Assembly (NCBI GenBank): GCA_902572675.1
Contig: CACGGY010000024.1
Span: 1 to 13,353 of the forward strand
Reading direction: 5' to 3'
From: an uncultured Prochlorococcus sp.
GTDB lineage: Bacteria; Cyanobacteriota; Cyanobacteriia; PCC-6307; Cyanobiaceae
DNA length: 13,353 nt
This document shows positions 1-6,142 of the stretch, one piece after another (within the stretch, counting starts at the first letter, position 1; each line of letters opens with the position of its first letter). The notes below the pieces were generated by a model, which was not told the origin of the DNA, did not search any database, and saw only the letters and a list, made by a program, of their open reading frames with translations. Position numbers and translations under genes: made by a program.

Positions 1-1
1 T

Positions 2-370
2 GCATGGAGTTTAGCTAATTATGATGACCAAATTGTATTAAAGCCGCTAATAAGTGCTTTGAAGAATGATGTTGCGGCAGTCAGGTTGTGGTCTTCTAGT
101 TCTTTAGCTGAAATTGGAAATGTTTCTTTGGAAAATGCTCAATTAGCAGCCGAACAACTTTTAATAAGTTTAAAGATCGATAATGAAGCAGGTGTTAGAA
201 GTAATTGCATTTGGTCATTGTGTCGGTTGTATGAAAAATTAAACAATACATTCCAAGAAAGTTTCGTTGATGAATGTACGAGGATAGCCCTTTTTGATAA
301 AGAGCCATCCGTTATGGAAGAAGCAAAAACTGCCTTGGATTCAATGGGCATGCAAGGTTTTTATAATTAA
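2..370 (+). CDS. HEAT-repeat protein, 3' part (5' end outside window)
   Basis: This reading frame is already open at the first bases of the window (A-W-S-L-A-N-Y...) and runs 122 codons to a TAA stop. A TTG at 59 lies inside it, but the upstream residues belong to the same repeat pattern, so the gene very probably begins before the window. The residues show HEAT/PBS-lyase-like repeat features: paired amphipathic helices, a 'DVAAVRLWSSSSLAEIG' unit at 62-112 and a second 'EAGVRSNCIWSLCRL' unit near 187-231. Such alpha-solenoid proteins bind partners, and in cyanobacteria some are bilin lyases. Nothing here identifies a substrate or a lyase active site, so only a scaffold-type role can be suggested. 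It is followed by a 107-bp gap before the DUF2997 gene, with no obvious terminator hairpin. Confidence 0.75.
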   Translation, partial: AWSLANYDDQIVLKPLISALKNDVAAVRLWSSSSLAEIGNVSLENAQLAAEQLLISLKIDNEAGVRSNCIWSLCRLYEKLNNTFQESFVDECTRIALFDKEPSVMEEAKTALDSMGMQGFYN

Positions 371-443
371 CTTATCAAATATTCAATATAAAAATTAAAA
401 TAAATTAACTTGTACCAACTGAAACAAAATATTTTCGTTATTC

Positions 444-450
444 TATATAA
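444..450 (+). promoter_or_regulatory. Possible -10 element for the DUF2997-ycf35 cluster
   Basis: TATATAA at 444-450 would place a transcription start close to 457, about 20 bases before the ATG at 478. No convincing -35 hexamer lies 16-18 bases upstream; TTGTAC at 410-415 is too far away. In DNA this AT-rich such a match is common by chance, so its support is mainly its location in the only sizeable gap before the cluster. Confidence 0.25.
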
Positions 451-455
451 AGTAA

Positions 456-470
456 AAGTACTTAGTACTT
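456..470. repeat. 15-bp perfect inverted repeat AAGTACT-T-AGTACTT, operator-like
   Basis: The arms AAGTACT (456-462) and AGTACTT (464-470) are exact reverse complements around a single central T. The site lies between the possible -10 element and the ATG at 478, where a bound repressor would block transcription, so an operator role is plausible. It contains two GTAC half-sites separated by three bases. The cyanobacterial LexA box as I recall it also has two GTAC-type half-sites, but with four bases between them, so this is not a clean match. The repeat is seen directly; the function is inferred. Confidence 0.4.
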
Positions 471-477
471 GAATTTA

Positions 478-693
478 ATGCCTCAAAAAACATTGAGATT
501 CAAAATTCATCAAGATGGAAGAGTTGAAGAGACTGTTGATGGATTCGTCGGTAATTCATGCAATGAAGCTACTAAAAATCTAGAAGAAGCTTTAGGTAAA
601 GTAACAGTTAAGAATAAAAAATCTGATGCTTTCATCTCTAATCAAAATGAAAAATTTCAACAACTAAACAACGAATCTAATGTCACATTTTAG
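478..693 (+). CDS. DUF2997 family small protein
   Basis: A protein of 71 residues when started at ATG 478. A TTG at 469 is also in frame but lies inside the inverted repeat just upstream, and ATG gives a normal N-terminus (MPQKTLRFKIHQDG...), so I prefer ATG. The pattern fits DUF2997: a short beta segment ending in 'DGRVEETVDGF', then G-N-S-C-N-E-A-T followed by a helix and L-E-E-A-L-G. A lysine- and asparagine-rich tail follows. No catalytic or metal site is evident apart from the single family cysteine in 'NSCNEAT'. The 3' end overlaps ycf35 by 14 bp, pointing to translational coupling and co-function. DUF2997 genes are commonly found beside DUF1257 genes, but the biochemical role is unknown to me. 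Confidence 0.8.
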   Translation: MPQKTLRFKIHQDGRVEETVDGFVGNSCNEATKNLEEALGKVTVKNKKSDAFISNQNEKFQQLNNESNVTF

Positions 694-1072
694 TACTATT
701 AAAACTCAGCTTAAAAAAGCCGAACCATTGATTAATGCCTTACATCACCTTGGTTATACAATTAATCAAGAAGAAAAGTTTGTAAAAGGCTATAGAGGTA
801 AGTTTACTGCAGTTGATATTAGTATGAATTTACCTGGTGATACTAAAGTTGGATTTAAGTGGGACAATAATTCAAATGCCTATGAACTAGTCACTGATCT
901 TGATTTATGGAAATTTGAAATTCCAGTTGAGAGATTTATTTCTAAAGTTACACAGATGTATGCTTATCAGACAATAATTTCCCAATCTAAAGAGGATGGA
1001 TATCAACTTGTGGAACAAACAAACCAAGATGATGGTTCTATTGAGTTGGTTCTTACCAAGTGGGATAGCTGA
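680..1072 (+). CDS. ycf35: Ycf35 homologue (DUF1257 family)
   Basis: A protein of 130 residues that matches Ycf35, conserved in cyanobacteria and in some algal plastid genomes. Family features visible are the opening M-S-H-F-S-T-I-K-T, a 'AEPLINALHHLGY' helix near residues 14-26, a central beta-rich region containing 'VGFKWDNNSNAYELVTD' (about 57-73), and a C-terminal 'Q-M-Y-A-Y' helix followed by a beta hairpin ending in 'LVLTKWDS'. There are no transmembrane segments, signal peptide or cysteine clusters, so it is probably soluble. Function is not established. The ATG overlaps the end of the DUF2997 gene by 14 bp, and the ferredoxin gene starts 9 bp after the stop, so the three are very likely cotranscribed. 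That arrangement suggests a shared, possibly redox-linked role, but this is inference. Confidence 0.88.
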   Translation: MSHFSTIKTQLKKAEPLINALHHLGYTINQEEKFVKGYRGKFTAVDISMNLPGDTKVGFKWDNNSNAYELVTDLDLWKFEIPVERFISKVTQMYAYQTIISQSKEDGYQLVEQTNQDDGSIELVLTKWDS

Positions 1073-1081
1073 TTCCAGAAT

Positions 1082-1441
1082 ATGGATTCTATCGATCCAT
1101 TTTACCAAGATAAGGTTGATATAGAAATTTCAGGCTTTGAACCAGTCTTAGGTGGTCAGTTAGCTGAAAAAGCTGTTTGGGTTGATGAGGCTAAATGTAT
1201 TGGCTGTAGATACTGTGTCCACGTTGCATCAAACACTTTCATGGTTGATGAATTTCATGGTAGGAGTCGTGCTGTTAGACAAGATGGAGATAGTGTTGAT
1301 CTTATACAAGAAGCAATAGACACATGCCCTGTTGACTGTATTCACTGGGTGAAGTTTGAAGAATTGGATGATTTAGAAAATAGTCTTGATAGGGATATGT
1401 TTCAATCATTTGGAAAACCACCAAGGATGAATAAACATTAA
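1082..1441 (+). CDS. Single-cluster [4Fe-4S] ferredoxin
   Basis: A protein of 119 residues with a bacterial-type ferredoxin core. Cys39, Cys42 and Cys45 form 'CIGCRYC' and Cys82 in 'CPVDC' supplies the fourth ligand, so one [4Fe-4S] cluster is expected. Cys86 is an additional cysteine in the same loop. The second cluster of classical 2[4Fe-4S] ferredoxins is missing; that half has 'ASNTFMVDEFHGRSRAV' instead. An acidic N-terminal extension of about 30 residues and a C-terminal tail after residue 90 are characteristic of the cyanobacterial version and its plant plastid relatives. It should be a soluble cytoplasmic one-electron carrier. It sits 9 bp after ycf35 and 11 bp before an aldo/keto reductase, which makes those products plausible partners, though none is proven. 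Confidence 0.9.
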   Translation: MDSIDPFYQDKVDIEISGFEPVLGGQLAEKAVWVDEAKCIGCRYCVHVASNTFMVDEFHGRSRAVRQDGDSVDLIQEAIDTCPVDCIHWVKFEELDDLENSLDRDMFQSFGKPPRMNKH

Positions 1442-1452
1442 TTTTTTAAAAG

Positions 1453-2646
1453 ATGCAATATCGAAGATTTGGTAGAACCAATCTGAAGATCCCTATTTTA
1501 TCTCTTGGTGGTATGAGATTTCAAAAAAGTTGGGAACAATTAGATTTTTCTGAGATTTCATATCAAGAACAAAATAAAGTAGAAAATATTTTGAATTTGG
1601 CAAACAAATATGGCATAAGTCATGTCGAAACTGCTAAGTATTATGGGACTTCTGAGGTGCAATTAGGAATGGGTTTTAAAAATATAGAAAAAATTCCAAA
1701 CATTATTCAAACTAAGATCCCTCCAAATAGTGATCCAAAAATTTTCAAGAGGGATATCATGACAAGTTTTGAAAAATTAAAAGTTAAAAGAATTGATTTG
1801 TTAGCAATACATGGCATTAATACTGATGAACATTTACATCATGCTGTTAAAGATGGAGGTTGTATTGATATTTTAAGAAATTTGCAAAAAGAAAACTTAA
1901 TTGGATCTATTGGATTTTCAACTCATGGAAAATCTTCACTCATTGAGAAGGCTATATCAACAAACTTTTTTGATTATGTAAATTTGCACTGGTATTTCAT
2001 CAATCAAGAAAATACGAAGGTTATAAATTTGGCAAAAAAGTATGATCTTGGGGTTTTTATAATAAGTCCCACTGATAAAGGGGGACATCTTCATACTCCC
2101 TCAGATAAAATGTTGGAACTTTGTAAGCCACTTCATCCTATAGTTTTTAACGATCTTTTTTGCTTAAGAAATCAAAATGTCCATACTCTTAGTGTGGGGA
2201 TTGCAAAAGAGACGGATTTTGATTTGCATTTAGAAGCTGTTTCGTTGTTATCAGAATCTGAAAAGTATGTTCCAAAGATAATAAACAGATTAAAGCAGGA
2301 ATCAATTAATTCTCTGGGTTTAGATTGGCATCAAAATTGGAATAGAAATTTGCCGAGTTGGGAATATACGCCAGGTAATATTAATATTCCCGTTCTGCTT
2401 TGGCTTTCAAATTTAATTGATTGGTTGGATATGGAAGGGTTTGCAAAAGCTAGATATCAATTGCTTGGTAATGGAAGTCACTGGTTCCCAGGAAATAACT
2501 CTAATTTGTTAGATACGGATGTTTCTGAAGTACAATTATTGAAAGTATTAGAAGGTCACATAAATCCAAAAAAGGTTATAAATAAATTGAGAATTTTAAA
2601 AGGGAAGTTTGGAGATAAGGTTGCTAAAAGATTATCAAAAAATTAA
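1453..2646 (+). CDS. Aldo/keto reductase family oxidoreductase
   Basis: A protein of 397 residues with a TIM-barrel aldo/keto reductase domain from residue 1 to about 260. The N-terminus is typical ('YRRFGRTNLKIPILSLGG'). The tetrad residues align as Glu59 (replacing the usual Asp, in 'ETAKYYG'), Tyr64, Lys88 and His120 (in 'AIHG'). It should use a nicotinamide cofactor on a carbonyl substrate, but the substrate cannot be read from sequence. The C-terminal 130 residues resemble the module that carries a [4Fe-4S] cluster in some relatives ('PGNINIP', 'KARYQLLG', 'HWFPG'), yet contain no cysteine at all, so no cluster can be bound there. The gene starts 11 bp after the ferredoxin gene and ends 2 bp from convergent rsmG. 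Confidence 0.85.
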   Translation: MQYRRFGRTNLKIPILSLGGMRFQKSWEQLDFSEISYQEQNKVENILNLANKYGISHVETAKYYGTSEVQLGMGFKNIEKIPNIIQTKIPPNSDPKIFKRDIMTSFEKLKVKRIDLLAIHGINTDEHLHHAVKDGGCIDILRNLQKENLIGSIGFSTHGKSSLIEKAISTNFFDYVNLHWYFINQENTKVINLAKKYDLGVFIISPTDKGGHLHTPSDKMLELCKPLHPIVFNDLFCLRNQNVHTLSVGIAKETDFDLHLEAVSLLSESEKYVPKIINRLKQESINSLGLDWHQNWNRNLPSWEYTPGNINIPVLLWLSNLIDWLDMEGFAKARYQLLGNGSHWFPGNNSNLLDTDVSEVQLLKVLEGHINPKKVINKLRILKGKFGDKVAKRLSKN

Positions 2647-2648
2647 TT

Positions 2649-3362
2649 TCATAATGGATTTTTCTCCGGTTTCCCAACTTTTCTTGGGTAAATTTCAGGG
2701 CAAAAATTTTTTGGTTCAATAAGAATAATGTTTCTGGTGCCTTTATTTTTTGGTAATAAAATCTTCTTTTTTTCCTTGAATTTTCCTTCTAATACATCTA
2801 AAGTTTTATCTAGATTTTTACTCTCTTCATCAGTCCATTTGCCACAATATAGTATACCTAACCCTTCTTTATTTAGCATTGGTAATATATATTCTGAAAC
2901 TGTTGATGGATTACTCACGGCTCTAGTCGTAGCTATATTGAAGTTATTTCTCATTGACGATTGATGGGCTAAGTTTTCAATTCGATCATTTATTACGTGA
3001 ACATTGTTTTTGAAATTGATTTCTTTAATTAAGATTTTTAGAGCATCTGTTTTCTTTTTTGAAGAATCAATTAAGTATATTTCTGAATTAGGATGAGTTA
3101 TGGCATAAGCTAAACCAGGGAAGCCACATCCAGATCCAATATCTAAAAATTTTTTCTTATCAAAATTAATATTAGAGAAAGATTTAAATGCCCAAATACT
3201 GTCAAAAACTTGTGATACCCAATAATCATCCCCATCAATTAATCTCGTGAGATTGGTTTTATTATTCAATTCTCTAATTTTAATTTGCAATTCTTGAAAC
3301 ATATTTATTTCTTCTTCATTTAATAAGGAAAAAATTTCTTCTGGAATGTTTTGTTTTTTCAT
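2649..3362 (-). CDS. rsmG: 16S rRNA (guanine-527-N7)-methyltransferase RsmG
   Basis: A protein of 237 residues matching RsmG (GidB), which uses S-adenosylmethionine to methylate N7 of G527 in 16S rRNA of the small ribosomal subunit. Seen in the sequence are an N-terminal helical region with 'NNKTNLTRL' near residues 33-41, the Rossmann SAM-binding motif 'DIGSGCGFPGL' at 74-84, an acidic strand end 'IYLIDSSKKK' after about residue 95, and 'ATTRAVSNP' in the later catalytic region. Length is normal for the family. It converges on the aldo/keto reductase with a 2-bp gap and diverges from the J-domain gene across 89 bp. There is no Shine-Dalgarno sequence upstream of the ATG, which is common in this type of genome. 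Confidence 0.95.
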   Translation of the reverse strand: MKKQNIPEEIFSLLNEEEINMFQELQIKIRELNNKTNLTRLIDGDDYWVSQVFDSIWAFKSFSNINFDKKKFLDIGSGCGFPGLAYAITHPNSEIYLIDSSKKKTDALKILIKEINFKNNVHVINDRIENLAHQSSMRNNFNIATTRAVSNPSTVSEYILPMLNKEGLGILYCGKWTDEESKNLDKTLDVLEGKFKEKKKILLPKNKGTRNIILIEPKNFCPEIYPRKVGKPEKNPL

Positions 3363-3451
3363 TTAGTTATAAATATCAAATTTAATCAACCATTAAATAC
3401 ATTTTATTTAGAAAAAATTTACTAGAATTAAAATATTAATAAAAAATTATT

Positions 3452-3892
3452 TTGAAAGGGGAAACTTCCTATTACAAAATTTTAGGTGTAAATGAAAATG
3501 CATCAAATCATGAATTAAGAAAGGCATTTTGTAAACTTTCTATTGAATTGCATCCTGATACTACCTCATTAGAAATAGACATTGCTAAAAGTAAATTCCA
3601 AGAAGTTTTAGAAGCTTATGAAAATTTAAATAATAGTAATTTGAGGAAAATATATGATGATAAATTAAAGGAGAAATCCAGAAGTAAAAATAATGGCAAC
3701 GTTTTAAATAATTTAATAATCGACTCTAATAACCATAATTTAATAGGGAATAGAAGACCCTTTTCAAATGGAGAATTGTTTTCTTTGTTTATCTTAATTA
3801 TAATTATCACTGTTAGTTTAATTGGTTCAATTTTTATTGCGTCTTTTACTGGTAAAGAATTAGATACAATTCCTATCTGGTTAGTAAAATAA
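3452..3892 (+). CDS. Membrane-anchored J-domain protein (DnaJ-like)
   Basis: A 146-residue protein with an N-terminal J domain at about residues 6-70 and the diagnostic HPD tripeptide at 34-36, which stimulates the ATPase of an Hsp70 (DnaK). There is no Gly/Phe region, zinc-finger or substrate-binding domain, so it is not a full DnaJ. A polar asparagine-rich linker follows, then one hydrophobic segment at about 109-132 (L-F-S-L-F-I-L-I-I-I-I-T...) and a short tail. It could thus hold the J domain at a membrane; I infer a cytoplasmic-facing J domain from DnaK's location. The start appears to be TTG at 3452, since an in-frame stop lies 12 bases upstream and no ATG or GTG intervenes. A DUF3143 gene follows after 16 bp, so the pair is probably cotranscribed. 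Confidence 0.85.
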   Translation: MKGETSYYKILGVNENASNHELRKAFCKLSIELHPDTTSLEIDIAKSKFQEVLEAYENLNNSNLRKIYDDKLKEKSRSKNNGNVLNNLIIDSNNHNLIGNRRPFSNGELFSLFILIIIITVSLIGSIFIASFTGKELDTIPIWLVK

Positions 3893-3908
3893 TATTATTA
3901 AAAAAGTT

Positions 3909-4166
3909 TTGAATCTCCCTAAAAAACCCATTAACCAACATTCACTGCAATCATTGGAATTGTGGCTGACGGATTTAGGTGCTGTGAAGGATGTTAATAA
4001 TCCATCTAAATGGTACCTGTTACTTTCTAATTGGAATGCAACTATTATTTTTGAACAAGAAGATTTAAGTGTTATTTGGGCAAGTGGAGGACAAGAAACT
4101 AAAAGACTATTTTCCTACTGCATTAATAGAGAAGATGTAGAAAATGCAATACTGCAGGGACCTTAA
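3909..4166 (+). CDS. DUF3143 family protein
   Basis: An 85-residue soluble protein matching DUF3143: 'LELWLTDLGA' near residues 16-25, 'P-S-K-W-Y-L' in the middle, then 'DLSVIWASGG', and the closing 'YCINREDVENAILQGP', the strongest family signature. Function is unknown. The likely start is TTG at 3909; the frame is closed by a stop at 3885 and no ATG or GTG lies between, although ATT codons at 3894 and 3897 cannot be excluded. It follows the J-domain gene by 16 bp on the same strand, which suggests the two proteins act together. It converges on bioA with only 8 bp between stops. Confidence 0.85.
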   Translation: MNLPKKPINQHSLQSLELWLTDLGAVKDVNNPSKWYLLLSNWNATIIFEQEDLSVIWASGGQETKRLFSYCINREDVENAILQGP

Positions 4167-4174
4167 ATTTCTAT

Positions 4175-5476
4175 CTAAAGATTGTCTAAGATTTGCCTTA
4201 TTATCCAGTAACTTTTTTCTAATTGATCATCTGTTATACAGAGAGGCGGCAAGAGGTAAATAACATTACCGAGGGGCCTAATGAATAAACCTTGCTCCAT
4301 TGCAAGACTCTTTATTGCTTTCCCAATACTATTGAAATAACCTTTTTTGTTCCCAATATCTAAATCGAAGGCAGCAATTGTGCCGCATACCCTTACTTTT
4401 TTTGTATAAGGTAAGTTTTTAAATTTAATTAAATGAGATAAATGTTTTTCTTCAAATGAAAGGTATTTTTGTGGTTCTTTTTCTAATAAATCAAGGCTAG
4501 CGTTTGCTGCAGCACAACCTAAAGGATTAGCAGTAAAACTATGTCCATGCCAAAAAGTTTTTCTTGGGGAATCATCAATAAAGGATTGAAAAATTTCTTC
4601 TTTACATAAAGTTATTCCCATCGGTAAAAATCCACCAGTTAAACCTTTTGAAATACTTATTAAATCAGGTATGATTTTTGCTTTTTGAAACGCAAAAAGA
4701 CTTCCACATCTTCCAAACCCAGTTAATACTTCATCAGCAATTAACAAAGAATTATTATTGTTTATAATTTCTGATACTTTTTTTATAAACTGAGGCCTAA
4801 CCATATTCATTCCTCCTGCTCCTTGAACAAGCGGCTCGAGGATTACTGCAACTGTGGGAGTTTTAAGTAAAGTTTCTAATTTTTGGATCGCCTCATTTTC
4901 TTTATTTTCTACTTCTTCATCGTTCATCCAAGTTGAAGGCCAGGGGACTCTCCTAACTGGGAACATAAGATTATCGAAATTCTCATTAAAAATATTTCTT
5001 TCACCTAAAGCCATTGCTCCAAATGTATCGCCATGATAGGCGCCATCAAAAGCTACTATTTGAGTTCTTGTCTCTCCTTTATTTTGCCATGATTGGAAGG
5101 CAATTTTTAAAGCGACTTCCACTGCAGTAGAACCGTTATCAGAAAAGAATAATCTTTCTAGTTTTGTTAATTCACTAAGTCTTTCCGCCAATTTTTTTGC
5201 CTGTGGATGTAAAAAATCAGCAAATATAACTTGCTCAAGTTTTTTTGATTGATTGAAAATGGCGTCCGCAATGTATTGGTTACTATGTCCATGAAGAGTT
5301 ACCCACCAACTACTGATTGCATCTATTAGCTCTTTTTTAGGATTTTTAGTAAATAGGAGGGCATCTTGACCATGAGTTACTTCTATTTGCGGCTTGCTGT
5401 TGTTGATTTGTGTAAAAGGTGGCCAAATATTTGGGTGCCAATCTTGATTTGGAGTTTTTGAATCCAAAGATTTCAT
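4175..5476 (-). CDS. bioA: Adenosylmethionine-8-amino-7-oxononanoate aminotransferase BioA
   Basis: A protein of 433 residues, a fold-type I PLP enzyme that transfers the amino group of S-adenosylmethionine to KAPA, giving 7,8-diaminopelargonate (DAPA). The key residues of characterised BioA are visible in order: the Trp pair at 57-58 ('SSWWVTLHG'), Tyr147 in 'GAYHGD', Asp248 in 'IADEVLTGFGR', the PLP-binding Lys277 in 'SISKGLTGG' and Arg400 in 'LFIRPLGN'. These match BioA rather than generic class III aminotransferases. Its presence means this organism uses the classical route and not BioU, the suicide enzyme that replaces BioA in some other cyanobacteria. The start codon directly follows the bioD stop (TAAATG), and it is the last gene of the biotin cluster. 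Confidence 0.96.
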   Translation of the reverse strand: MKSLDSKTPNQDWHPNIWPPFTQINNSKPQIEVTHGQDALLFTKNPKKELIDAISSWWVTLHGHSNQYIADAIFNQSKKLEQVIFADFLHPQAKKLAERLSELTKLERLFFSDNGSTAVEVALKIAFQSWQNKGETRTQIVAFDGAYHGDTFGAMALGERNIFNENFDNLMFPVRRVPWPSTWMNDEEVENKENEAIQKLETLLKTPTVAVILEPLVQGAGGMNMVRPQFIKKVSEIINNNNSLLIADEVLTGFGRCGSLFAFQKAKIIPDLISISKGLTGGFLPMGITLCKEEIFQSFIDDSPRKTFWHGHSFTANPLGCAAANASLDLLEKEPQKYLSFEEKHLSHLIKFKNLPYTKKVRVCGTIAAFDLDIGNKKGYFNSIGKAIKSLAMEQGLFIRPLGNVIYLLPPLCITDDQLEKSYWIIRQILDNL

Positions 5477-6142
5477 TTAACTTATTTTTGAGTTTAAAAG
5501 TGAGATCAACTTATTCTTGATGTCTAGTTCTTTCCATAGTATATCTAAATTGTTTGAGTCCATTTTTTCGATGTAAGGAAATTCAGCAATTAACGGAATA
5601 CCACTAAAATCAACTAGAGTTCTTGGATTATCTAGGTGTTTTTCACCATTGACTACTAAACCTAAAATCTCAATATTTCTTCGTTTTAAGGCCTCAATAC
5701 TAAGCAGGGTATGGTTAAGAGTGCCAAGTGAGCTCTTACATACAAGTATTACCGGAAGATTCCATTGTTTTATTTGATCTATTTGCAAAAAATTGCGCGT
5801 TATTGGAACCATTAATCCACCTGCAGTTTCTATAATTAATGAGCCTTGCACTTTTGGCAATCTCAACTTTTCAAAGTTAATAGTTTTTTGATCTATTTCA
5901 GCAGCCCAATGAGGAGACAGCGGTTTCGTAAAGACATAAGCTTCTTTGATGATTTTCTCTTTACTTAATTGTGTAAGTTTTTCAACAGTTTGACTATCAG
6001 TTTGCGATTCAATACCGCTTTGAATAGGCTTCCAATAAAAGGAATTTAATCCTTTAACGAAAAAAGAGCTTATTAAAGTTTTACCAATATCCGTATCTGT
6101 TCCACAAATGATAAATTTGAAAGCACTATCCTGACTTCTCAT
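5477..6142 (-). CDS. bioD: ATP-dependent dethiobiotin synthetase BioD
   Basis: A protein of 221 residues catalysing ATP- and CO2-dependent closure of the ureido ring of DAPA to give dethiobiotin. The N-terminal P-loop 'GTDTDIGKT' at 14-22 is the BioD version of Walker A, with Lys21 binding phosphate. 'WKPIQSG' at about 37-43 supplies the conserved catalytic lysine (Lys38), and 'ETAGGLMVPI' near residues 109-118 is the second family signature. Length is normal. The ATG overlaps the bioC stop in an ATGA arrangement, and bioA begins directly after its stop, so it is embedded in a translationally coupled operon. Confidence 0.96.
   Translation of the reverse strand: MRSQDSAFKFIICGTDTDIGKTLISSFFVKGLNSFYWKPIQSGIESQTDSQTVEKLTQLSKEKIIKEAYVFTKPLSPHWAAEIDQKTINFEKLRLPKVQGSLIIETAGGLMVPITRNFLQIDQIKQWNLPVILVCKSSLGTLNHTLLSIEALKRRNIEILGLVVNGEKHLDNPRTLVDFSGIPLIAEFPYIEKMDSNNLDILWKELDIKNKLISLLNSKIS

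Noticed and set aside
139..351. Minus-strand open frame opposite the HEAT-repeat gene
   Set aside because: It lies wholly inside the HEAT-repeat coding region, and its protein has no recognisable pattern; it is a shadow of the real gene.
2..370. Phycobilin lyase function for the HEAT-repeat fragment
   Set aside because: HEAT repeats alone are not diagnostic, the N-terminal part is missing, and high-light Prochlorococcus has very little phycobilin metabolism.
456..470. A genuine LexA box before the DUF2997 gene
   Set aside because: The GTAC half-sites are three bases apart, while the spacing I recall for the cyanobacterial LexA site is four, so the name is not justified.
4160..4195. A terminator between the DUF3143 gene and bioA
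   Set aside because: Only a four-base stem (ATCT-AA-AGAT near 4172-4181) is visible, which is too weak to annotate.
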